Origin: Mageeibacillus sp. UBA3708
GTDB lineage: Bacteria > Bacillota > Clostridia > Saccharofermentanales > Saccharofermentanaceae
Assembly (NCBI GenBank): GCA_002371375.1
Contig: DFIB01000140.1
Span: 1 to 16,080, forward strand
Reading direction: 5' to 3'
DNA: 16,080 nt
In this document: in pieces, positions 1 to 6,183 of the stretch
How the letters are laid out: every line of letters starts with the position of its first letter
How positions within the stretch are numbered: position 1 is the first letter of the stretch
Program-made: the position numbers and the translations under genes
Notes under the pieces: model-generated
The model's input: only the letters and a program-made list of their open reading frames with translations
The model's database searches: none
What the model was told of the DNA's origin: nothing

Positions 1-334
1 CTCCGTTAGTTTCAAGTTTCTGCTCCGTATCCGTCGACCTTCGTCAACTTCGTCTCATCGGCTTCGCCATAGATAATACCTATCTCATCGGTTCTTGCCA
101 TACGCACCATAAAGCTCTAATTCTTCTGGCGGCTGTTCAGGTTATCCTTGACTTCCGTCTCCGTATTCCCTGGAACTGATTATATTTTACCGCGTAACAG
201 GCAGATTACAATGTAACACAAATGACAAATAGTAACAGAACGATTGGTATATTCTGCCAGTGTTGCAGGATGCATCTGCGGGTGTATAATGATAGAGGTG
301 GGTTCTGATAACCGCCCGGAGATCCTGATCATTG
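1..334. other. Left-edge region without a convincing gene
   Basis: No reading frame here looks like a conserved protein. On the + strand one frame is open from the window edge to a TGA at 177-179 (about 58 codons), but its translation is not recognisable. On the minus strand a 32-codon frame (110 down to 12, starting MVRMARTDEIG) is protein-like in composition. It is preceded in frame by a TAG and further open codons, as if a longer gene had decayed. Two imperfect direct copies of a 19-20 base element occur at 53-71 and 83-102. The remainder to 334 is A+T-rich and holds the promoter and terminator listed separately. This may be the end of a gene outside the window or a degenerate remnant. Confidence 0.3.
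263..290 (+). promoter_or_regulatory. Sigma-A-like promoter, TTGCAG-16-TATAAT
   Basis: TTGCAG at 263-268 and a perfect TATAAT at 285-290 are separated by 16 bases. Transcription would begin near 297 and meet the intrinsic terminator at 321-349 after only about 50 bases, so no protein gene is served. It could drive a short RNA or be a chance match in an A+T-rich gap. Confidence 0.4.
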
Positions 335-349
335 TCAGGATCTTTTTTT
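297..349 (+). ncRNA. Candidate short RNA (about 50 nt)
   Basis: The stretch between a good -10 box (285-290) and a strong terminator could be transcribed as an RNA of roughly 50 bases. Its first half can form a small hairpin (GGTT at 302-305 with AACC at 310-313, loop CTGAT). Its second half is the terminator hairpin. The last 15 bases are complementary to the end of the two-helix membrane-protein gene on the other strand. It matches no RNA family I recognise, and the whole call is an inference from promoter and terminator spacing. Confidence 0.25.
321..349 (+). terminator. Intrinsic terminator
   Basis: A perfect 8-base stem (GATCCTGA at 321-328, TCAGGATC at 335-342) with a 6-base loop is followed by seven T at 343-349. 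The T run lies on the + side only, so it stops rightward transcription from the left-edge region or the short RNA candidate. The stop codon of the minus-strand gene at 335 lies inside the right arm. Confidence 0.8.
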
Positions 350-697
350 GATCTCGGCGAGAATGTCATCTCTCAAATGATACATCTTCTGTACGCTGTT
401 CTCAAGCAGATAATAATGCAAAATATAACCTGTCAGAAGGCACAATATCATCACTGTCAGAACGGCAAATGAAATGCTTACCGGATAAGGCAGGACAAAT
501 ACGGCATACACGGTAAATATCTGGAGTATGGCAAATGTCAGAGTTACCAGAAGATGGATCAGCCTCTCGTGCTGGAAGTACCCGATCTTGATCTCAAACT
601 CCTTAAGAAAAGCCCTGACGGAATCTGTATCGAGCTCACCCATTCCGGCTATAAAACTCTCTACTTCAGCCACATATGCTTTGATGTATTTGCCCAT
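335..697 (-). CDS. Small two-helix membrane protein, hypothetical
   Basis: A 120-residue protein of unknown function, last gene of the dinB operon. An amphipathic N-terminal region (about 1-44) is followed by two membrane helices at about 46-69 and 72-95 joined by a short PYP turn, then a charged C-terminal tail (about 100-120). Both soluble ends should lie on the same side of the membrane, probably the cytoplasm. The start overlaps the stop of the radical SAM gene by one base (TGATG). AGGAGG lies inside the end of that gene about 8 bases upstream, so translation is probably coupled. No catalytic motif is visible and I cannot assign a family. Confidence 0.75.
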   Translation of the reverse strand: MGKYIKAYVAEVESFIAGMGELDTDSVRAFLKEFEIKIGYFQHERLIHLLVTLTFAILQIFTVYAVFVLPYPVSISFAVLTVMILCLLTGYILHYYLLENSVQKMYHLRDDILAEIKKRS

Positions 698-1572
698 CAG
701 CCGAACCTCCTGTTAATATAATTGATGACTGCCCTCTTATTTGCTGTCCACATAGGCGCTGCAAGAATACTCTTGGGACCGTCACCGGTCAGCCTGTATA
801 CGACCATGCCCTCAGGGATGATATCCAGCGCCTTGTCCACTATATCAAAATACTCCTCCATTCCGAGAACTTCAAATTCTTTGTTGAGGAACATATCATA
901 GAGCTTTGTTCCCTTAAGCACATACAGGCACGTGAACTTGATGCCGTCAAATCCTGAATCAACGATATATCTTACAGAATCCATCATGTCACTAAAAGAC
1001 TCGCCCGGCAGCCCGAAAATAACATGCCCTGTCACATTGATCCCTTCACTGCGAAGCCTCTTCACCGCATCGCCAAAAACATAGGTGTCGCAGCATCTGT
1101 TAATGAGCCTTGCCGTATCATCATTTGACGTCTGAAGTCCCAGCTCGACATATACCGGAAACCGCCTGTTATAATCTGATATCATAGACACCATCTCATC
1201 AGGAAGACAATCAGGTCTCGTACCAATAATGACCGCTTCTGCGGCCGGGTGTGAGCTTATGCTGTCCAGAACACCGTCAAGATACTCAACACTGCAGTAT
1301 GTATTCGTAAAACTCTGAAGGTATGCAATATAACCTGCATCTGCTCCTGCCTTACGCCTGACTTTTGATATCGCAGCATCGATCTGATCGCTGACAGATA
1401 ATGACACATCGGATGCGAACTCGCCGGAACCTCCCGCAGAACAGAATATGCATCCGCCGCTCCCCTTGCTGCCGTCGCGGTTGGGACATGTAACATCAAT
1501 ACTTACCGCAACCCTGTACATCTTCTTTCCGAACTTCTTCCGGTAATAATCGTTAGCACTCAAATATCTCAT
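697..1572 (-). CDS. Radical SAM protein, YhcC/TIGR01212 family
   Basis: A 291-residue radical SAM enzyme. The iron-sulfur cluster cysteines are C29, C41 and C44 in the spaced arrangement (C-X11-C-X2-C, within TCPNRDG...GGCIFC) that marks the YhcC/TIGR01212 family rather than the usual CX3CX2C. The segments VELGLQTSNDDT and VIFGLPGES, and the later LKGTKLYDMF, also fit this family. Such proteins bind a [4Fe-4S] cluster and cleave S-adenosylmethionine; the substrate of this family is not settled to my knowledge. The start codon overlaps the dinB stop in ATGA, with AGGAAA just upstream, and the stop overlaps the next gene. It should be co-transcribed with dinB. Length is near the family norm and the reading frame is intact. 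Confidence 0.9.
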   Translation of the reverse strand: MRYLSANDYYRKKFGKKMYRVAVSIDVTCPNRDGSKGSGGCIFCSAGGSGEFASDVSLSVSDQIDAAISKVRRKAGADAGYIAYLQSFTNTYCSVEYLDGVLDSISSHPAAEAVIIGTRPDCLPDEMVSMISDYNRRFPVYVELGLQTSNDDTARLINRCCDTYVFGDAVKRLRSEGINVTGHVIFGLPGESFSDMMDSVRYIVDSGFDGIKFTCLYVLKGTKLYDMFLNKEFEVLGMEEYFDIVDKALDIIPEGMVVYRLTGDGPKSILAAPMWTANKRAVINYINRRFG

Positions 1573-2759
1573 GATTTCCTGTAATTCTCTCCAAGACTTT
1601 TAACCGTTCCTTTACCGAATCTCCTGTTGATATCGTCAAGAGCCCTCGATAATCTCTCATCCTTCTGACGTCTGTCAAGATCGGTAAAAAAGGATATCTG
1701 TTCCCCTTCATCTGATGATACAACACCTGAACATCTTATTCCCACACTTCTGACAGAACGCTTCCAGTCATATGATTCTTCAAAAAGCTCACATGCCGTA
1801 TCATATATCTTCTTCATAACATCGGCCGGTTCGAAAAGCACTTTCTGGTGTTCATAGATATGAAGTTCACTGTCCCTTACATGGATCTGAATGACTGTGC
1901 ATTTAAGTTTATGCCTGCGAAGCCTCTGCGCCACTTTATCGGCAAGATGAAGCAGAACGCTCCTCACGTCTGTGACTGATTTCATATCCTGCGGCGGAGT
2001 GGTCGAATTGCCGATCGATTTGATATCCCTCTTATGGCTTATCTCCGCAACCGGAGAATCATCAATACCGTTTGCATACTCCCACAACAGGATTCCGCTC
2101 TTACCGAGGAACTCGGCCGTGTAATCCTTATCCAGCAATGCAAGATCCCCGATCGTATTCACATTGATCTTCGACAGATTCCTGACAGTCGATTTACCGG
2201 CAAACAGCAGGTCGGATACCGGAAGCGGCCAGACGATATCCTTATACCTGTCTTCAGGTATCACGGTAGTGGCATCCGGCTTCTTATAATCACTCCCCAG
2301 CTTGGCGAAACATTTGTTGAAGCTCACTCCCACCGAACATGTCAGCTTAAACTCTTCCCTAACCCTTCGCCTGATCTCGCCGGCAAACTCCTCCGCATCA
2401 TCCATATCACGAAGGATCCCGGTCATATCAAGCCAGCATTCATCCAGACCAAAAGGCTCCACACGGTCGGTGTATTCCGTATACATGTATTTCAGTTTTT
2501 GGGAATACAATTCATACTTATCGTATTCCGGCGGCAATAATACGAGATCCGGGCATTTGGCCTTTGCCTGCCAGATCACCTCAGCAGTCTTGATACCGTA
2601 TTCAGATGCCGGCTGATTCTTGGCAAGTATTATTCCGTGTCTGGCATTTGTATCGCCGGCCACGGCCATTGGCACATTGCGGTATTCGGGATGATATATC
2701 ATCCCGACAGATGCAAAAAAACAATTCTGGTCAACATGTAGGATAATGCGCCTGTCCAT
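1569..2759 (-). CDS. dinB: DNA polymerase IV (Y-family translesion polymerase)
   Basis: A 396-residue Y-family polymerase that copies past damaged template bases. Catalytic acidic residues are visible: D10 in ILHVDQNCFFASV, and D106-E107 in GLDECWLDMTG. The fingers and palm motif CSVGVSFNKCFAKLGSDYKKP covers about 141-161. The usual ASVE glutamate is G19. A likely sliding-clamp-binding peptide, QISFF, lies at 354-358, ahead of a 38-residue tail. I place the start at the ATG at 2759, because the conserved fold begins there and the extended -10 element at 2851-2859 rules out the most distant upstream codon. No clear Shine-Dalgarno precedes it, so an upstream ATG at 2807 remains possible. It is the first gene of an operon with a radical SAM gene, and a LexA-like box upstream suggests SOS control. 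Confidence 0.92.
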   Translation of the reverse strand: MDRRIILHVDQNCFFASVGMIYHPEYRNVPMAVAGDTNARHGIILAKNQPASEYGIKTAEVIWQAKAKCPDLVLLPPEYDKYELYSQKLKYMYTEYTDRVEPFGLDECWLDMTGILRDMDDAEEFAGEIRRRVREEFKLTCSVGVSFNKCFAKLGSDYKKPDATTVIPEDRYKDIVWPLPVSDLLFAGKSTVRNLSKINVNTIGDLALLDKDYTAEFLGKSGILLWEYANGIDDSPVAEISHKRDIKSIGNSTTPPQDMKSVTDVRSVLLHLADKVAQRLRRHKLKCTVIQIHVRDSELHIYEHQKVLFEPADVMKKIYDTACELFEESYDWKRSVRSVGIRCSGVVSSDEGEQISFFTDLDRRQKDERLSRALDDINRRFGKGTVKSLGENYRKS

Positions 2760-2800
2760 AAGATGATTATCGCAAAAGTCGGACGGCAACGCAATGATAA

Positions 2801-2814
2801 AGAACATATTTTCG
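2801..2814 (-). promoter_or_regulatory. LexA-like operator (candidate SOS box)
   Basis: Read on the minus strand the site is CGAAAATATGTTCT, matching the Gram-positive LexA consensus CGAACRNRYGTTCG at 12 of 14 positions. The right half-site GTTC is perfect. It lies about 30-45 bases downstream of the predicted dinB transcription start, where a repressor would block elongation. dinB genes are classical SOS targets. No lexA gene is in the window, so the link is inferred. Confidence 0.5.
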
Positions 2815-2850
2815 AGATGTGTTGAACAAAAATTTACAAATAATCGCACG

Positions 2851-2859
2851 ATTATAACA
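2851..2859 (-). promoter_or_regulatory. Extended -10 promoter of the dinB operon
   Basis: The minus strand reads TGTTATAAT, a perfect TGnTATAAT extended -10. No good -35 is seen 17 bases upstream (ATCAAA-like), as is usual for extended -10 promoters. Transcription should begin near 2844, giving an 85-base leader before the chosen dinB start. Confidence 0.6.
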
Positions 2860-2938
2860 TTCAACGCTATATTTTTGATATAATAATTCTCAAATAATTA
2901 TTATACTTTGACTGTAATCACGAGTGGAGGCAAATCAT

Positions 2939-3634
2939 ATGACAGAATCATCTGTATTGATATTAGACAGTGATCCGGACAAATCTCAAAAGATAGGCAA
3001 CACACTCTCGGAGAGCGGATACACTGTATTTACGGCTGAGTTCTTCGAAGATGCCGGAGATATCCTCAAGAACAAGGCCATTGATCTTATCGTGTGTGAT
3101 CATGTGCTTGAAGGCGTTGAGAATGTAGATGTGATAAAGAAGCTCAGAGCTCTTACCGATGCCCCTATTATGGTCTGCTCATCAAGAGATTCCATCAACG
3201 ACAAGGAGAAAACGTATGAAGCCGGATGTGATGATCATGTATCAGCTTCGATCGATATGAGGGAATTGAGACTGCGTGTATCCTCCCTGATACGGAGATC
3301 CATGAAGCAGTCGAACCTGCTTATAGAATTTGCACCTGTCACAATGAACATCAAGACCCGCGACGTTACTGTCGCAGGAACCCCCGTCAAGCTGACCAAC
3401 AGAGAATTTGAGATCCTTAACTACCTTGCCGAATCACCTAACAAGACCATCTCGATACAGGATGTGTATTCCAGAGTATGGGGTAATGACACACCCTGCG
3501 ACAGCCATCTTGTAATGGTCAATATTTCTTATATCCGCAAGAAGCTGAGCAAAGTCCTTCCTGACCTGGATTTTATCCACACGGAATGGGGCGTCGGATA
3601 CTCTTTCTGTTATCCCCCGCTTCAAGCAAAATAA
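2939..3634 (+). CDS. OmpR-family response regulator with atypical receiver
   Basis: A 231-residue DNA-binding response regulator. The receiver domain (about 4-120) keeps the phosphoacceptor aspartate D54 (LIVCDHVLEG) and the switch serine S81. The acidic pocket reads D10-S11-D12 instead of DDE/DDD, and the near-invariant Lys-Pro pair is replaced by A103-S104 (GCDDHVSASI where GADDYVTKPF is typical). The C-terminal winged helix (about 130-228) looks intact, with LTNREFEILNYLAE and VNISYIRKKL. I use the ATG at 2939, with GTGGAGG about 8 bases upstream; a GTG at 2924 would sit inside that ribosome site. No sensor kinase gene is adjacent. Loss of the lysine suggests signalling that does not follow ordinary phosphorylation; its targets are unknown. 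Confidence 0.88.
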   Translation: MTESSVLILDSDPDKSQKIGNTLSESGYTVFTAEFFEDAGDILKNKAIDLIVCDHVLEGVENVDVIKKLRALTDAPIMVCSSRDSINDKEKTYEAGCDDHVSASIDMRELRLRVSSLIRRSMKQSNLLIEFAPVTMNIKTRDVTVAGTPVKLTNREFEILNYLAESPNKTISIQDVYSRVWGNDTPCDSHLVMVNISYIRKKLSKVLPDLDFIHTEWGVGYSFCYPPLQAK

Positions 3635-3665
3635 TCCGGCCTTATAACGCCGTCGGGCACACTGC

Positions 3666-3706
3666 AAAAAGGGCATCTCATACCGTAAATAATGAGATGC
3701 CCTTTT
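3666..3706. terminator. Bidirectional intrinsic terminator
   Basis: An 11-base perfect stem (GGGCATCTCAT at 3671-3681, ATGAGATGCCC at 3692-3702) has a 10-base loop and is flanked by five A on the left and four T on the right. It can end the response-regulator transcript on + and the DUF1858 transcript on minus. Confidence 0.88.
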
Positions 3707-3726
3707 ACTGATGTTCAGGTAATATA

Positions 3727-3930
3727 TCAACCCTTGGTCTGGAAATAGTTATTGAGTTCCTCAATAAGTGCGTCGCAGTCCATACCGTGTACCATACATG
3801 CTTCCTCGATTGTCTCACCTGAAGCCATTGCACAGCCGAGACAATGAAGACCGGAATACATCAATATGGGTGCTACTCCTTCATCGGCATTGACGATATC
3901 TCCAACGATTGTATCTTTGGTAACGATCAT
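3727..3930 (-). CDS. DUF1858 domain protein with CXXC motif
   Basis: A 67-residue soluble protein covering one DUF1858 domain. It begins with MIVTKDTIVGDIV, carries the redox-type motif HCLGC (C30, C33) followed by AMASGETIEEACMVHGMD, and ends with a short helical tail. Extra cysteines are at 45 and 52. In anaerobes this family is annotated as a hybrid-cluster-protein-associated redox disulfide domain, but its biochemical role is not established. No hybrid cluster protein is nearby. GGAGGA lies 8 bases before the ATG. Its own promoter is upstream at 3973-4001, and transcription ends at the bidirectional terminator, so it appears to be a single-gene unit. Confidence 0.88.
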   Translation of the reverse strand: MIVTKDTIVGDIVNADEGVAPILMYSGLHCLGCAMASGETIEEACMVHGMDCDALIEELNNYFQTKG

Positions 3931-3972
3931 TTACTGATTCCTCCGTTCGGTATAGTCTTAAATCACGGAGGT

Positions 3973-4001
3973 AATATACCATTAAATTCATATTTTGTCA
4001 T
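3973..4001 (-). promoter_or_regulatory. Promoter of the DUF1858 gene
   Basis: On the minus strand ATGACA (4001-3996) is followed after 17 bases by TATATT (3978-3973), preceded by TGG, an extended -10. The predicted start near 3966 gives a leader of about 35 bases to the ATG at 3930. Confidence 0.6.
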
Positions 4002-4071
4002 TGAATTGGTGGTTTTGTTACAGACTTTGTATCATGAATCATAAATTTAAGTCCAAATTCCACAAAAACGC

Positions 4072-4100
4072 TTGACACAAAGTGCATTTGAGGTGATAAT
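4072..4100 (+). promoter_or_regulatory. Strong sigma-A-like promoter of the HU gene
   Basis: A perfect TTGACA at 4072-4077, a 17-base spacer and GATAAT at 4095-4100. Transcription should start near 4107, about 39 bases before the HU start codon. The strength fits an abundant chromosomal protein. Confidence 0.82.
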
Positions 4101-4145
4101 TCTATTGCAATTCGCCTATTCAGGCTAAATTCAGGAGGCAAAATA

Positions 4146-4418
4146 ATGAATAAGACAGAATTAATTGATGCAATCGCTGAAAAGTCCGGACTCAGCAAGA
4201 AGGCTTCTGAGGACGCTCTTAAGGCAACACTCGAAGCAATCACAGAAGCAGTTAAGAAGGACGACAAGGTTGTTCTCGTTGGCTTCGGCACATTCTACGC
4301 TAAGGAGCGTAAGGCTCGTGAGGGTCGCAACCCTGCAACAGGCAAGAAGATCAAGATCAAGGCTTCCAAGTCACCTGCTTTCAAGGCTGGTAAGAGCTTC
4401 AAGGATCAGCTCAACTAA
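4146..4418 (+). CDS. hup: DNA-binding protein HU
   Basis: A 90-residue histone-like protein that binds and bends DNA as a dimer and compacts the nucleoid. The sequence is a complete HU: MNKTELIDAIAEKSGLSKK (helical N-terminus), VVLVGFGTFYAKERKAREGR (beta strands leading into the arm), the tip motif GRNPATGKKIKI with its proline near residue 63, and the closing PAFKAGKSFKDQLN. AGGAGG at 4133-4138 is ideally placed before the ATG. Codons are strongly biased (AAG, GCT, CTC), as expected for a highly expressed gene. It has its own promoter and terminator, hence a monocistronic unit. IHF-type proteins are closely related, but the length and arm motif favour HU. Confidence 0.97.
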   Translation: MNKTELIDAIAEKSGLSKKASEDALKATLEAITEAVKKDDKVVLVGFGTFYAKERKAREGRNPATGKKIKIKASKSPAFKAGKSFKDQLN

Positions 4419-4442
4419 TTTTTGTTGCTAACTTGATTATGG

Positions 4443-4468
4443 CTGCCCCTTCATCGGGGCAGTTTTTT
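4443..4468 (+). terminator. Intrinsic terminator of the HU gene
   Basis: Stem CTGCCCC (4443-4449) pairs with GGGGCAG (4456-4462) across a 6-base loop, followed by TTTTTT at 4463-4468. No T run follows in the opposite sense, so it serves the + strand. Confidence 0.9.
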
Positions 4469-4472
4469 ATTG

Positions 4473-5045
4473 TCATCTCTCCATCTTCTTAACGGTGTTA
4501 TACACTTCCACCGCCAGGAACATGACGGCTGATTTGGATCTCATGTGACTGAGCTTGCTGTGACTGAATGAGTATCTTATATTCCTCACCATCTGAGAAT
4601 AGGACATAATAAAGTCTTCATTCTGTGCAGAACACATCTCTTTGAGCGTCGTTGCAAATGTAAATCCGCTCTGGATCACGTCACAGACGATCTGAAAGAT
4701 GATATTACTTCCTATGAGCGACATATCAAAATCGTAGTCAAGAAATACCTTGTGCGCAGCCAGATCGTACAGCTGCCGCATATCATATTCTTCCTTCTCA
4801 AACGGGCCGGCCTTGAAGTCAGTTACCGCCGTCTGCAGCTGATTCGCCGCGTTAGTTATATCCTTGCGTCCGTCTATATAATAACGGACCATCCCTGAAG
4901 GATCAGTCACACCTATAATTCCCTTGCGTTTGAGAACATTGTTCACATTCTCTATCAGCGCATCATTATCACTGAATACATACAATCCCACATCTTTGGA
5001 AGCCTTGTAGGATGAACGTCTGTTTGCAAATTGTCTGCGTCCCAT
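4473..5045 (-). CDS. Hypothetical protein, possible Spo0A C-terminal-like domain
   Basis: A 190-residue protein I cannot firmly assign. The first 20 residues are basic (MGRRQFANRR), and residues about 20-75 look like a small alpha/beta unit (GLYVFSDNDALIENVNNVLKRKGIIGV). The helical C-terminal half (about 88-188) resembles the order of elements in the Spo0A effector domain. A YDFDMSLIGSNIIFQIVCDVI stretch sits where Spo0A has its GYQYLREAI region, and SYSQMVRNIRYSFSHS sits where Spo0A has its RVERAIRHAIE recognition helix. This is a by-eye resemblance only. There is no complete receiver domain with a phosphoacceptor. AGGCGG lies about 8 bases before the ATG. It is 115 bases downstream of the ligA operon's last gene, so it may be read from there or from its own weak promoter. 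Confidence 0.65.
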   Translation of the reverse strand: MGRRQFANRRSSYKASKDVGLYVFSDNDALIENVNNVLKRKGIIGVTDPSGMVRYYIDGRKDITNAANQLQTAVTDFKAGPFEKEEYDMRQLYDLAAHKVFLDYDFDMSLIGSNIIFQIVCDVIQSGFTFATTLKEMCSAQNEDFIMSYSQMVRNIRYSFSHSKLSHMRSKSAVMFLAVEVYNTVKKMER

Positions 5046-5160
5046 CGGAGTACCGCCTTTCGATCTGTGATACTTCCATTGTGATTTATATGTGCAGCAT
5101 TTACAACAAAATGATTTTTTACCCCCCGAAATCGGGACTCAGGACGGGTGCGTGGGAATC

Positions 5161-5568
5161 TTACTCCTCAGGACCCTCGATATTCTTCGTTATTTTGATA
5201 ACATAATTCGATGTTGGAGTGTATTTTATTCTTATGGTCGAGCCAACCTCGATGTCACTTCTCAGCGGATTGACATAATATGTCTTCCCGTCGATCACAA
5301 AATAATTCCTGAGCGCTGATATACTCTCCACCTTGCCGGTATATGTATAGGTTACATTACCAAGCACATTATTGATATCAAACAGTCTGGGCGCAAGATA
5401 TCTGAAAACATCAAATCCGATGATCAGCAGCAATATTACCGGTAAGAAATAAGTCAGAGTATGCTTTGTCTTACGCTTGAAGTTACGGTTCGTGAAGATG
5501 ATCATCAATATGATCAAGACAACGCAAAAGGCACCGTGCGTAGCAAGATTGGCAAAGAAATAATTCAT
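5161..5568 (-). CDS. Small membrane protein with extracytoplasmic beta domain, hypothetical
   Basis: A 135-residue protein of unknown function. Two hydrophobic helices at about 9-26 and 38-56 are separated by a very basic loop (TNRNFKRKTKH), which should be cytoplasmic. That would place the C-terminal region (about 60-135) outside the cell. This region is rich in beta-forming residues (VTYTYTGKVESI, YFVIDGKTYYV, GSTIRIKYTPTSNYVIKI), suggesting a small barrel or sandwich. The start overlaps the cyclo-ligase stop by one base (TAATG) and is preceded by GAGGAGGG. It is therefore the coupled last gene of the ligA operon. No family is recognised. Confidence 0.75.
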   Translation of the reverse strand: MNYFFANLATHGAFCVVLIILMIIFTNRNFKRKTKHTLTYFLPVILLLIIGFDVFRYLAPRLFDINNVLGNVTYTYTGKVESISALRNYFVIDGKTYYVNPLRSDIEVGSTIRIKYTPTSNYVIKITKNIEGPEE

Positions 5569-6179
5569 TATTGACCCTCCTCTTCCGATTCTGCCTCGAT
5601 TATAACATCAACAGCCATATCATGTGCAAGAACCGGTATGGAAGACACTATCTGAAAATCATAACAGACACCGATCAGGACAACCTTACGTTCAGGAGAA
5701 TCTCCCCCCAGATATTCCCATAACCGGTCATAGTATCCGCCGCCCTGACCGAGCCTTATACCTTCATCATTGTATGCAATGGCAGGCACTATGATCACAT
5801 CGGCATCTCTGACATCTGTCTTAGCGCAAGACTCCCGTGGTTCGGGAATACCGAATCTTCCGGGTTCCATGTCATCAGTCAAGTCGCTTACAGCATAAAA
5901 TACGATATCATCTTCTGTTACCTTCGGCATAAGCAGAACACCACCGCTATCGATAACCTTCTGACAAAACGGGATAGTTGACAGTTCACCTGAGACAGGC
6001 ATATATGACGCGACTGTGAGGCTTCCCGGATCAATTCCCAGTTCGCTCCTGATATATTCCTCGAGATATTCACTTACTACAGATGCACATCTGTCGGTTA
6101 CCTGTGCGGACAGATTGGAGCGCCGGTCCCTGATTATTGCTCTTATCCTGTCTTTGAGTGCCTGCTCTTCCCTGCTCAT
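5568..6179 (-). CDS. fau: 5-formyltetrahydrofolate cyclo-ligase
   Basis: A 203-residue cytoplasmic enzyme that converts 5-formyltetrahydrofolate to 5,10-methenyltetrahydrofolate with ATP, returning a storage folate to one-carbon metabolism. The family hallmarks are present in order: ASYMPVSGELST (about 57-68), FGIPEP (109-114), VPAIAYNDEGIRLGQGGGYYDR (131-152, the nucleotide-binding region), VCYDFQ and DMAVDVIIE near the end. The length is typical. The ATG lies four bases after the ligA stop, and CTGGAG at the end of ligA is its ribosome site. The acidic tail (ESEEEGQ) is dispensable-looking. B. subtilis calls its copy yqgN. Confidence 0.94.
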   Translation of the reverse strand: MSREEQALKDRIRAIIRDRRSNLSAQVTDRCASVVSEYLEEYIRSELGIDPGSLTVASYMPVSGELSTIPFCQKVIDSGGVLLMPKVTEDDIVFYAVSDLTDDMEPGRFGIPEPRESCAKTDVRDADVIIVPAIAYNDEGIRLGQGGGYYDRLWEYLGGDSPERKVVLIGVCYDFQIVSSIPVLAHDMAVDVIIEAESEEEGQ

Positions 6180-6183
6180 ACCG

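Noticed and set aside
187..369. A 60-codon minus-strand frame overlapping the end of the membrane-protein gene
   Set aside because: Overlaps the better-supported gene by 35 bases, crosses a terminator and has no ribosome site or homology that I recognise.
2034..2540. A 168-codon open frame on + inside dinB
   Set aside because: Antisense to the catalytic part of dinB; composition is not protein-like and no start signal is present.
4165..4431. An 88-codon frame overlapping HU on the same strand
   Set aside because: Out-of-frame reading of the HU gene; Ser/Arg/Leu-rich artefact of its codon bias.
5085..5145. CCCG/CGGG hairpin in the gap after the ligA operon as a terminator
   Set aside because: The stem is only four bases and no T run follows in either direction.
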